21,038 nt of DNA from Larix sibirica (Eukaryota; Streptophyta; Pinopsida; Pinales; Pinaceae): contig NWUY0300009198.1 in assembly GCA_004151065.3 (NCBI GenBank), positions 42,326 to 63,363 of the forward strand. Reading direction: 5' to 3'. Shown here one piece after another: positions 8,810-16,740 of this stretch (the stretch's first letter is position 1; each line of letters opens with the position of its first letter). The notes under the pieces were generated by a model. It saw only the letters and a list, made by a program, of their open reading frames with translations, had not been told where the DNA came from and did not search any database. Position numbers and translations under genes: made by a program.

Positions 8810-8821
8810 TGGTATTAGAAT
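8810..8821 (+). other. Decayed primer-binding site (initiator tRNA-Met type)
   Basis: TGGTATTAGAAT matches the plant retrotransposon primer-binding site TGGTATCAGAGC at 9 of 12 positions, and the three differences are all C-to-T or G-to-A transitions. It starts on the base after the CA that would end the LTR. The general form of the site is known; assigning this copy to it is inference. Confidence 0.45.
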
Positions 8822-8942
8822 GATATGAAGTATCTTAATAAATAAAAAAATAAAAAAGGTGCCTTGGAGATAGGTAAGAGCTACCTTAAGTTAAGTAGTA
8901 TTCCTTTCTTCTAAGCAAGCTAGGGTGTTTTCCTTTAAGCAT

Positions 8943-8955
8943 GTGTTATTCCTTA
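8943..8955 (+). repeat. Left target-site duplication of LINE-D
   Basis: GTGTTATTCCTTA lies immediately before the first LINE coding sequence. It matches 14173-14185 (GTGGTATTCCTTA) after the poly(A) at 12 of 13 bases. Confidence 0.75.
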
Positions 8956-8967
8956 CTAGAGTGGTGG

Positions 8968-9180
8968 TCATGGTGTGGCAAAAAGGTTGGATCGTTTTTT
9001 TTATTAAAGAGGATTTGTTAGATCGGTGTGGTTGCTTACAATCGTGGGGAGTGGCCATTGGGGTTTCTGATCATAAAACTATATGCTTATAACTTTAGCT
9101 TCAGGTTAATAGGCCGGTTTACCCATTCAAGTTTAATAGCTCGTGGTTAGATGATGGAGCTTTCTATGATTTGGTTACAA
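8968..9180 (+). pseudogene. C-terminal end of the LINE-D AP endonuclease
   Basis: VAKRLDRFF at about 8975-9001 is the skRLDRFl block, and SDH at 9066-9074 is the endonuclease block with a catalytic Asp-His. After it, RPV and PFKFNSSWLDDGAFYDLV give the pFkFn..W...f..lv segment that follows EN in plant LINEs. The upstream catalytic parts (N of WNVRG, LQET, GDFN) are missing because of 5' truncation. Stops and frame changes interrupt the piece. Confidence 0.75.
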
Positions 9181-9216
9181 AAAAATGGCTTTCTATGATT
9201 TGGTTACAAAAAAATG
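9159..9216 (+). repeat. 29-bp tandem duplication in LINE-D
   Basis: GCTTTCTATGATTTGGTTAC followed by A7 and TG occurs at 9159 and again, unchanged, at 9188. A partial third start (GCTTTCTATG) is at 9217. At 29 bp the duplication shifts the frame, and the lack of differences makes it recent. Confidence 0.95.
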
Positions 9217-9796
9217 GCTTTCTATGCCAGCTAGAAAGGATCTTTCACAGCTACATAATCTCATCTACAAATTGGATGCTTTGCGAGTTGAGGTGAAACA
9301 TTGGGAACGTATTAAGAAAAAGTGGGTGGATGAGGAACTTAGCTCTATTGAGTCTAAGATTATGTCCTAGGAGTTGGGGGTTGATGATGATTACTTCGAT
9401 AAGGAGAGAAGACGTGAGCTGTTGGAGCTTTATAAGCGGAAGGAGTTTTTGTTGGGTCAGAAAGAAAACACCTGGAGATTAAAAAGCGTTGTGGATTGCC
9501 AAAGGTGATAGTAATACACTTTCTTTTTTTCAAAATTTTTCAAATCAACGGAGGAATAGGAACACTATTTGGGAGATTAAAGGGGACGATGGATCTTTCA
9601 AGTCGGATCAGTCGTACATATAGTTGGCTATGGAAAATCACTTTCGGGGCTCTTTCAAACAAGATAGTGTCAATAACTTGGATGCACAGTCGAAAATTGT
9701 TAAGTTATTCCCTAGATTTCTCAATGATGAGGAGGGGAAGAAGATTGATGAAGTTATTACCCTAGAGGAGGTGAAGACTGTTTAGGGTCTTTTGTC
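9217..9796 (+). pseudogene. LINE-D linker between endonuclease and RT
   Basis: Fragments in changing frames follow the known linker order. They are LKxLK-like LDALRVEVKHWERIKKKWVD (about 9271-9330), then ENTWRLKS, WIAKGDSNT, FSNQRRNRNTIWEIKGDDGS, and ITLEEVKTV just before the RT. Stops include TAG at 9368 and one in VKTV*GLL at about 9782; the latter is probably TGG to TAG. There is no independent function. Confidence 0.7.
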
Positions 9797-10890
9797 AAAG
9801 AAAAAATCCCCGGTCCAGATGGTTGGACCGTGGAATTTTTCTTGCATTTTTCGGATGTGATGGGGCCTGATATTTTATGTGTAGTGGAAGAGTCCAGAGT
9901 CAAAGTGACCATGCCCAAAAAGCTCAATGCTACGTATCTCGCTTTGATTCCTAAGAAGGGTCGGTCGGAAAATTTTAGTGATTATAGACCTATCTCGCTT
10001 TGCAATATTCTTTACAAGTTGGTGTCTAAAATTATTGCTTGGCGTATTAAACCTTTCCTGGAAAAATACATTTCTATGGAACAGTTTGGGTTCTTGTTCA
10101 ATCATCAGATTCTGGACGCTGTGGGGGTGGCCCAAGAATGTCTTCATTTGGTAAAGATTAAGGATATCAATGCTTTCATTCTCAAATTAGATTTGGTTAA
10201 GGCCTATGATCGCCTGGATTAGTAGTATATTTGTTTCATTCTTATTCAAATCGGTATCCCTTTAAATTTGGTGCAGTGGATTTTGGCGTGTATTTCATCC
10301 ACCAATTTTGCGGTCTTAGTTAATGGAGAACCATCCGGGGTGTTTTCTTGCAACAGAGGTATCTGGCAAGGGTGTCCACTATCCCCTTTACTGTTTATTT
10401 TGGCGATCGAGGGATTGAGCAGGCTATTACATGAAGCTAAAGGTGACAAACTTATCAGGGGTATCAAAATCACTCGGGCTTTGTCACTTACACATCTGCT
10501 TTTCATAGATGATGTCATGATTTTTGGGGAGGAAACCTTGAATAAGTGGTTGAATTACAAATCTATTTTTGATGTTTTCTGTCGTGCTTCAAGTATGGCC
10601 ATCAGCATCGGCATGTCTTCTTTTCTGTATAATTGTGTTGCGGACAGTGTTATCGATAATATGAAGGCTATCTTCCCTTATGCTTTCGCTCACATTGATA
10701 TGGGGTTTAAGTATATGGGCTTCTTCCTCAAAGCTAATTGTTATCGTGTTGCGGACTGGAGGTGGTTGGTGCAGAAGATCGAGCGCAGAATCAACAATTG
10801 GGCGGTGAGGTGGTTATCAATTGGGGGAGACTTATCTTGGCTCAGTCGGTTGTACAAAGCATTCCCATATTTTGGCTCGGACTGAGGAAG
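9797..10890 (+). pseudogene. LINE-D reverse transcriptase
   Basis: The domain starts at KSPGPDGWTVEFF (a 1-base deletion at about 9811 splits KSP from GPDG). It continues with ATYLALIPKKG, FSDYRPISLCNILYKLVSK and EQFGFL, then motif A, LKLDLVKAYDRLD (10179-10219). Two stops follow at 10220-10225, where the family has Trp and a polar residue. From 10268 the frame is open for 205 codons: NFAVLVNGEPSGVF, motif B GIWQGCPLSPLLF (family G.RQGdPLSP, so Arg to Trp) and motif C HLLFIDDVMIFGE (FADD changed to FIDD, both Asp kept). After IERRINNWAVRWLSIGG a frameshift at about 10830 leads into LILAQSVVQSIPIFW. The catalytic Asps survive, but the gene cannot be expressed as one protein. Confidence 0.9.
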
Positions 10891-11610
10891 GTGCCCTCTT
10901 CAATCATCAATTCTATTCGTGGCAAAAAAATTAAGTTTATCTGGTCGGGGAAACCTTTGGTGAGGAAGTGGCACGTGTCTTCTTGGCAAGAGTTTGTGCT
11001 AGTCGAAGTCTCAAGGGAGATGGGGTTTGAAAAACTTGGAATGCTTTAATGTGGTAATGATGATGAAGAGCCTGTGGAGGGATTTGATGGATGGAGGTAT
11101 TTGGAGTTGTGTCATTCGGGTAAAGTATCTGAAAACTCACTCAACCATCTAGTGGCTACGTAATCCTATCTCCATTGGCTCATAGGTTTCTGTTGTTTGG
11201 AGCAATATCATTAAAACTTTTTTATATATAGGCACGTGGATCAAATGAAAGATTGGGAAAGGTTCATAGCCTTTTATTGGGGTTGATCCATTTATTGGTG
11301 ATGATGGGGATCACTTGCTTCATGTTGGCCTTATAAATGAGCTTCATGATCGGAAGATAGTGGTCCTCTCGCAGGTTTTTCAGAAGCGCAGTGATATTCT
11401 TCGTGCATGTTGGTTATCGACAAGTGACCTAAATCTTCCGCTACATTGGGCACCTGTGTGGGAAGCGTATATTACACACCTGAATTTTGTTGGGATTCAC
11501 TTAATTAACTCGAATGACATCCTGACTTGGGATGGTCCTGACTCAAATAGAATACTGTCGGTGGCAAAAATTTATCAGTTGGTGTCACTTGAAGCACATG
11601 AACTTTCAGT
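10891..11610 (+). pseudogene. LINE-D region between RT and zf-RVT
   Basis: This carries the post-RT blocks of plant LINEs. PSSIINSIRGKKIKFIWSGK with W..v reaches 11049 in one frame, then SLWRDLMDGGIW and VIRVKYL (about 11070-11130) in another. From 11315 an open 174-codon frame holds DILTWDGPDSNRILSVAKIY (residues 68-87), the D.l.W....G.fsv...Y block. The usual PK..GG.G is weak (EVSREMGFEKL). At least three frame changes are needed. Confidence 0.75.
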
Positions 11611-11617
11611 CTCTCAG

Positions 11618-11830
11618 TGGTGGCACAAAAAGCTTTGGGGGTGGAAAATTCCCCACAAGCTCAGATGTTTTCTTTTGCTATGTCTACAGTACAAAATTAT
11701 TACATGGAGGAATATTCATAAAAGAGGCTTTTATGTTCCTAGTATATGTATTTTATGCAGGGTAGCATGTGAAGATACTCAACATCTCTTCATTCATTGC
11801 AGGTTCGTGAAGGATGTTTGGCAGGAGGTG
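11618..11830 (+). pseudogene. LINE-D zf-RVT domain
   Basis: Residues about 102-172 of the frame starting at 11315. WWHKKLWGWKIPHKLRCFL opens the domain and IITWRNIHKRGF follows. The metal-binding set Cys145-x2-Cys148-x8-His157-x4-Cys162 is intact (CILC, HLFIHC), with VW after it. This is the best-preserved of the three zf-RVT copies in the window. It joins RT to RNase H in plant LINEs, and its exact role is not established. Confidence 0.85.
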
Positions 11831-12080
11831 CGGTACTAGGTATATTTACCTGATGAATGGAAGGGTACCGATATTGGTGATTGTTTGCGCAATTGGTTTC
11901 ATTGTTGTGGATCCAACAATACTTCGCCAATGTTCTTGATCGTTGATGTTTGGAAAGCCCGGAACGCTGGGATTTTTGATGATGTAACTCCTTCGGTTCT
12001 CTCTACTGTCAAGAGGATCTTTTTATAATTGGCATTGTTATCCGGATACTGTGCACAGGTTAAAGAGAATACGAGTCTCC

Positions 12081-12511
12081 TTTCCGGCTTTGGATGGGGA
12101 TTCTATATGTGGTATTTTGGACGGAGCGTCCCAATTGGGCATGTGTGGGGTAGGGATTATTTTTTATGTTCGCAGAAACCACACCATTTGTATATAGGTT
12201 GGCATTGGGAGAGGGGACAGTTTAAAAGCAGAACTATTAGCACTTAGGTGTTTGTTGTGGTTTGCATGAAGGAGAGGATTCATTTCCGTGTCTATCTTTG
12301 GCGATTCTCAAGTGATGACAAACTGGTTCAATGGCAAGCATGCAATCAATGTTTTACTTCTTGAACCTTGGCAGGATGAGGTGGAGAGTTTAAAGGCTTC
12401 TTTCGACATGATATGTTGTAAACATATTTTTCGCGAAGCTAATATGGAGGCAGACTACCTTTCAAAGTTGGTTATTGGTCCGATGGACGGATTCCTTCAC
12501 TATATGGAATT
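12081..12511 (+). pseudogene. LINE-D RNase H domain (left copy)
   Basis: The order of motifs is GILDGAS at 12111-12131 (first catalytic Asp), CGVGIIFY, SLKAELLALRCLLWFA at about 12220-12268 (catalytic Glu), GDSQVMTNWF at 12300 onward (second Asp) and HIFREANMEADYLSKL at about 12424-12471 (final Asp). These are the four acidic residues of a type I RNase H. Premature stops lie at about 12194 (I*VG) and at the TGA after WFA. The copy breaks off at 12511, immediately before an N. The domain would degrade the RNA strand during reverse transcription. Confidence 0.85.
12241..12511 (+). repeat. Left copy of an identical 271-bp direct duplication
   Basis: CACTTAGG...TGGAATT is identical to 13603-13873 by eye, at a constant offset of 1362. 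It ends on the base before the N at 12512. See the right copy and the related finding. Confidence 0.95.
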
Positions 12512-12512
12512 N

Positions 12513-12574
12513 ATAATTGCCTAGAATACTATACTTAAGTATACTTTTATAATCCTTAAAAAATACCCTGATCA
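12513..12574 (+). repeat. Left 62-bp terminal inverted repeat
   Basis: Mirror of 13539-13600 with differences only at arm positions 6, 7, 32 and 59. Similarity falls off abruptly inward of position 62. Confidence 0.9.
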
Positions 12575-13404
12575 CAATACATTACACTCTATCTACTCTC
12601 AACAAGATTGTTCAACACCATAAAGATTCTAGATCAATTTTACTAGAAACCACCAACAATTAATTAAACAACTATTGTTACTTATCATTCATTTCCCACT
12701 AGTAATCTACCTTTATTCTCTATTACTGCTCAAAATTTATTCCCTATCACTATGAAACATTTATTCTCTGCTACAACATAGCAATCATTACCTAGTTTAT
12801 CACATGATTGCAAGTGTATGACGCCCTTGTTCCAATAGTTTCACAAGGAAAGGGACTTTCATACTTGTGGATGGGTGCGATTTAGAAAGAATCAAAATTA
12901 TGTGCAATGTCACACGATTTGAGAAGTTGGAAGTTAGAAGGCTTTGCACAATGTCACAAAGAATAAAAGTTGCAAAGATGCACAAAACATCGAGGAACTT
13001 AAAGTAATAAATTAATAAATTTGTCGAGGGAAGGACAAGGCTTAGCCAAAACTTCACAAGGTATAGGTTAAAAGATAAGGACTTGTTTATAATCCATATA
13101 AAGATTACCAATGAAAAGAAAGAATTCTAAGGATAACATAATATCTCTAAAGTGAAGAGACTCAATCAAATATAGGTGACGAACTCGTTCAATCAAACAA
13201 AACCCCATGGCCCAAATCAACATCTTTAAGACTAAAAAATATACAACGCCTCTCAACTCCTAAAATTAAAACAAAAGCAAATTCTAAAATAAAAGCTCTA
13301 ACCATCATAAGGTATATTATTAAAATTGAAATATTAATTATTTCCATCCATTTAAAATTTAGCTTTGTAATTTATGATATATAAAATTGTAAGTAAAGCT
13401 ATGA

Positions 13405-13535
13405 CTCTTTTTTTAAACTATCTCCCACAAGTGTCTCCCATGGTCAACCCATCCCATGAGGTTTGAACCCAATACTTGATGTGGACTCAACCCCACACAA
13501 ATCAATTGAGCTAATCTTATGGGTTGGCAATGAAG
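13405..13535 (-). mobile_element. Candidate tRNA-derived SINE nested in the TIR element (minus strand)
   Basis: On the minus strand, TAGCTCAATTGA (13513-13502) resembles a tRNA A box (TRGCNNAGYNGG, two mismatches) and GGTTCAAACCT (13469-13459) matches the B box GGTTCRANYCC at 10 of 11. The spacing is normal for pol III. The body ends in TTTAAAAAAAGAG at about 13416-13404, which could be the A-rich tail. At about 125 bp it is short even for a plant SINE. A tRNA pseudogene is an alternative, but the mismatches and the tail favour a SINE. Confidence 0.5.
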
Positions 13536-13538
13536 TTA

Positions 13539-13600
13539 TGACCAGGGTATTTTTTAAGGATTATAAAACTATACTTAAGTATAGTATTCTAGGTGATTAT
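13539..13600 (-). repeat. Right 62-bp terminal inverted repeat
   Basis: Reverse complement of 12513-12574 with four differences. It contains the full 16-bp palindrome CTATACTTAAGTATAG at 13569-13584 and ends directly against the NN at 13601. Confidence 0.9.
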
Positions 13601-13602
13601 NN

Positions 13603-13873
13603 CACTTAGGTGTTTGTTGTGGTTTGCATGAAGGAGAGGATTCATTTCCGTGTCTATCTTTGGCGATTCTCAAGTGATGACAAACTGGTTCAATGGCAAG
13701 CATGCAATCAATGTTTTACTTCTTGAACCTTGGCAGGATGAGGTGGAGAGTTTAAAGGCTTCTTTCGACATGATATGTTGTAAACATATTTTTCGCGAAG
13801 CTAATATGGAGGCAGACTACCTTTCAAAGTTGGTTATTGGTCCGATGGACGGATTCCTTCACTATATGGAATT
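13603..13873 (+). repeat. Right copy of the 271-bp direct duplication
   Basis: Identical to 12241-12511. It begins on the first base after NN, and at its end the LINE continues as ...GGAATTCCTGGACAG. The LINE would therefore be continuous if one copy and everything between the copies were removed. Confidence 0.95.
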
Positions 13874-13919
13874 CCTGGACAGCCTGTTAGTGGATCAGGG
13901 CTGCATACAAGCTTTCTAG
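13650..13919 (+). pseudogene. LINE-D RNase H C-terminal part (right copy) and polyprotein end
   Basis: GTG at 13650 reads VSIFGDSQVM as in the left copy. It continues through HIFREANMEADYLSKL, then past the duplicated part into FLDSLLVDQGCIQAF and a stop at 13917-13919, which is the probable natural end of the LINE polyprotein. About 245 bp of 3' UTR separate the stop from the poly(A). Confidence 0.8.
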
Positions 13920-14172
13920 GAGGGTGGTTTCCAACCTTTCTTATGCTTTTTTTGCCACTTGTTTTTGTACCTACTTATCTGGGATGTGGTCCTTCAGTCT
14001 ATTTTGGTCTCGTTATCTTATGCTTGGTTGTATTTTTCGGATAATTATGCTTTCTTTTGGACTCAAGGAGATTTGCTTTTTATGTAATTTGCATAACCAC
14101 TCTGGTTTTGTTGATCTCTGGATGTAACTTCGACTTTATTTCTTATAATATCAAGTTACGTTTAAAAAAAAA
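13920..14172 (+). other. LINE-D 3' UTR and poly(A) end
   Basis: Non-coding T-rich tail ending CTTATAATATCAAGTTACG-TTT-A9. The A run at 14164-14172 is directly followed by the right target-site duplication. Confidence 0.75.
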
Positions 14173-14185
14173 GTGGTATTCCTTA
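14173..14185 (+). repeat. Right target-site duplication of LINE-D
   Basis: GTGGTATTCCTTA, matching GTGTTATTCCTTA at 8943-8955 with one mismatch. Together with the poly(A) it fixes the 3' end of the element. Confidence 0.75.
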
Positions 14186-14400
14186 TATTTATTTACTCGA
14201 TAGCTCTAATGCTTGTTTTAGATGGTCGTTTGGAAAAAATATTACTATTTAGGGAGAAAGAAAGCCATGTATTTATTCTCCTAAAAGCTTTAGTTAAGGC
14301 TTACTTAAATTGTTTAGTAGAAAGAACCCCACCTTGCCATTTTCCTTTCTCCTCACAATCCTCTATCCAATAGAACTTCTATTCCCCGTCCCCCACCTCC
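14186..14400. other. Non-coding stretch, right flank of the LINE-D insertion
   Basis: Nothing recognised. If the target-site duplication is right, this sequence was joined to 8942 before LINE-D inserted. Confidence 0.4.
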
Positions 14401-14417
14401 TTTCTCTATTTTTTGAG

Positions 14418-14585
14418 TTCTCGTTTTGCTCATGGATCAACCAACGGTATAGATATATTAGATTATCGTTTTCTACTTTCGGGAAGTGATGCCGAAAAGT
14501 CTAGCCCAGATTGTAGAAGCTTGATATCCCCCTCGATCGGGGCCGCTCCATTTGCTTGTTGTTCTTGGTTCCGAGCGTATCTTTA
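14418..14585. other. CpG-rich patch in CpG-poor DNA
   Basis: About ten CpG dinucleotides fall in about 165 bp (for example TTCGGGAAG, GCCGAA, CTCGATCGGGGCCGC, TCCGAGCG), while most surrounding DNA has few. No promoter element or coding block was identified. It could be a young insertion not yet decayed, or an unmethylated leader or promoter. Confidence 0.5.
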
Positions 14586-14860
14586 GGTCCAAGCCCATAC
14601 CATAGTTGCTTTCATAAATGGAATTTGTTGCATGCTTTCTTACATACTATTCTTGTTTTGATTTCTCATACTATTATCCATGCCTAGGGAAATCTAGGAC
14701 AAGGAGAGCATATCCCAACAAAATGTTGTTTAGGGCCGAACTAGATCTTTTCCTCATTAGTTTAATCAATTATAAGATCATGAAAACCATAGTGGAACAA
14801 CATCCACTAGGGATTTTGTCCCATCACATCCACAAAGGGTGAGGAGCATAGGGACGAGCA

Positions 14861-14890
14861 CTCTATTTTGGGGTATTCCCCAAAATAGAG
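14861..14890. repeat. Perfect 13-bp hairpin with 4-nt loop
   Basis: CTCTATTTTGGGG at 14861-14873, loop TATT, then CCCCAAAATAGAG at 14878-14890, an exact inverted repeat. No element boundary was recognised around it. Confidence 0.95.
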
Positions 14891-14967
14891 GAGACTTAGA
14901 AGACTCGATCTCCATTTGGAAAGGTTGATCGAGGTATGTTAAGTGACTCGCTCTTTATGGGCGATGC

Positions 14968-14986
14968 ATATATATATATATATATA
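14968..14986. repeat. (AT)n microsatellite
   Basis: An uninterrupted AT run of about nine dinucleotides. Confidence 0.95.
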
Positions 14987-14989
14987 CCA

Positions 14990-15930
14990 CCTCCTTTTGA
15001 CTGCCCAAGCTAGAACCCATTAACAATTATAAATTTAGGATTATAAACATTATATTGTTATTAAAAAATTATAAGTAAAAAATAATTTATCCAAGCTTTT
15101 GAGAAGGTTATTAATAATCTACTAGTATAACAAAATAAAAATATTGATTTAATTTTAAGGTCACGACTTAGTTAGACACCAAATTGAAGTATGAGACTTC
15201 TTTGCATGCAGGATAAAGTAGAAGAGATTAATACTTGATATAGGAGGGTTAAACCCGATTTTGACCATTTACAAGTTGTCATGGTATAGAAAGATAAGAA
15301 TTAAGAAAAGGTTCAACTTGTTGTAAACCCATACAATCAATCTAAAAGAATAGACAATGCACAAGGAGAACAATGCCCACACTTGGATGTAAAATGTAAT
15401 GTACCTCAAATCTATAACAAACCCATCACATATAGACTTGAGACATAAGAGAATGGGATCAAAACCCTAGAATATTTTGTTGAATACATCCAACTAGTGG
15501 ACTATTCAAACAATCCATTGGAGGGAGTCTGAATATTCAAATCTTCAAGCCCACGTGAGGGAGGGGGAACACTAGGTTTTGGAACTTCTTATCCTACTAA
15601 TGGTATCAAGGGGGGCTCAAACTTATGAACCGCAAAAAATTTGGCTAAGGCAAATAGTGAATCCTCATATGACACAAAGGTAGAAAGTCTAGCCAATGTC
15701 AGAGATCTTGAATGGGGATGTGACTCTAGAGTTATGAGCATTCGGTTGGAAGCAAGGGGTGTATGATTCCACAATGGAAGTTCAAAGGGTTTACATGAGG
15801 ATTAACTTGCATCGACGTCTCTTAAACCTTTTCCATTTTTTAGCATTTGAGAAGAGGCTCGACAAATCCAGGTTAGGGTTTATTCAAAGGAAAGGTCATA
15901 TATGCAAGCAAATAATGTTATATTGTAGGA
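14990..15930. other. Non-coding stretch upstream of LINE-E
   Basis: AT-rich to about 15240, then unremarkable. It may hold the 5' UTR of LINE-E, but no start could be fixed. TGGTATCA at 15600 looks like a primer-binding site but has no LTR end before it. Confidence 0.4.
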
Positions 15931-15932
15931 TG

Positions 15933-16740
15933 GGATTTCAACAGGTGCTAGTTTTGTTGGTTGTAATATATCCTTGGTAAACTCAGTGGGGACCCCTAAA
16001 GAGAAGAGGGATTTGGATCTTCAGGAGAGTGGTGCCAAAGCCAAGAAGAGAAGGAAAGTAGTTTGGAAGGAGGGTTTTCCTCAACTGGTGGTAGGAGAGG
16101 ATATTCAAGTTCAACAAATACTCCGTGAATACATAAGCAAAACCCTTGTTGGGAAAAAAATTGGTTGTCAAATGTCAAAAGAAAATTTGAATGTTTGGAT
16201 GTGATAGTTTTAGGCTCTAGAGATAGGCTATGGACTAATTTTTCATTTACTTACGTGTCAATGGATCAAGTTCATGTTTCGCAATGAAGTAAATGCCAAG
16301 AAATTTTTTTAAGTTCGGTGGTTTTGGTGCTCAAGGTTCTTAACTCTAAAGTCATGGAACCCATGCTTCAATCTACAAATGAAGGCCTCCTCTCTGGTTC
16401 CCATACAGGTAAATGTTTTAGGACTTTCCTTAAAATTTTGGACTATTGATTATATCGTGGCATGTGAAAACTACATTTGTCGAATTGTTTGCACCATTCA
16501 AGGTTACAAGGGAGATATGTATATGATAGCTATGAAGGTATTAGTTGAGATTGATGTCAAAAAGGGATTATATGAGAACCTAGACTTGGTTATGGGGAAA
16601 GAGGTCCATACATAAACCCTGGATTATGCCAACGTTCCTTTTTGGTGCATACAATGCCATCAATATGGTATGTGGTGCAACAATGTTCACGACCCTTTTG
16701 AAAAAAAATCTAGAGGTGAAAACATGCAATGTGATTTGAC
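15933..16740 (+). pseudogene. LINE-E ORF1 (DUF4283-like, zinc knuckle)
   Basis: Open sequence begins GISTGASFVGC with a basic stretch AKAKKRRKVVWKEG (about 16037-16078), then QILREYISKTLVGKKIGCQM, the aLvGk..g.....l..W block. After stops at about 16201-16215, SWNPCFNL, then PIQVNVLGLSLKFWTIDYI and KVLVEIDVKKGLYENLDLVM follow the W.p.F.....V...gLp..fW....i...g and vlVEiD...gl pattern. DYANVPFWCIQCHQYG at about 16621-16668 is a zinc knuckle that keeps Cys-x2-Cys but has lost His. ORF1 binds the element RNA in such LINEs. The assignment to DUF4283 is from motif order only. Confidence 0.7.

Larger units (their letters stand above)
12513..13600. mobile_element. 1,088-bp non-autonomous DNA transposon with 62-bp terminal inverted repeats
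   Basis: Positions 12513-12574 and the reverse complement of 13539-13600 agree at 58 of 62 bases. Each arm begins ATAAT and contains CCTAGAATACTATACTTAAG and CTTAAAAAATACCC. Within each arm, CTATACTTAAGTATA is itself palindromic. The interior is AT-rich with no recognised transposase; the minus-strand open frames at 12800-13111 and 13068-13256 have no family motif. It is therefore a MITE-like or otherwise non-autonomous element. The superfamily cannot be assigned, because the target-site duplication is hidden by Ns on both sides. Confidence 0.75.
8957..14172 (+). mobile_element. LINE-D: 5'-truncated L1-like LINE with poly(A) tail and target-site duplication
   Basis: The order on the plus strand is the end of an AP endonuclease (KRLDRF at about 8981, SDH at 9066), a linker, the RT (about 9797-10890), the W...G and D.l.W blocks, zf-RVT (about 11620-11830), RNase H (about 12111-12480), a 3' UTR and A9 at 14164-14172. 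Both ends are fixed by a 13-bp target-site duplication at 8943-8955 and 14173-14185. The copy lacks ORF1 and most of EN, the usual result of incomplete target-primed reverse transcription. It is dead, with many stops, frameshifts and a 29-bp duplication. Removing 12512-13873 restores a continuous LINE of about 3.85 kb. It inserted about 130 bp after the candidate LTR/primer-binding site. Confidence 0.85.

Noticed and set aside
12800-13256. Minus-strand open frames in the TIR element as a transposase
   Set aside because: Short, hydrophobic and AT-driven, with no DDE-type, zinc-finger or other transposase motif.
13459-13513. An intact tRNA gene
   Set aside because: The boxes have mismatches and no acceptor stem or clover-leaf could be formed around them; a SINE head fits better.
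12241-13873. The 271-bp duplication read as a target-site duplication of the TIR element
   Set aside because: Known TIR transposons make duplications of about 2-11 bp, and the copies begin and end exactly at Ns, which points to contig ends.
15600-15607. TGGTATCA as a second retrotransposon primer-binding site
   Set aside because: The match stops after eight bases and no CA-ended LTR precedes it.
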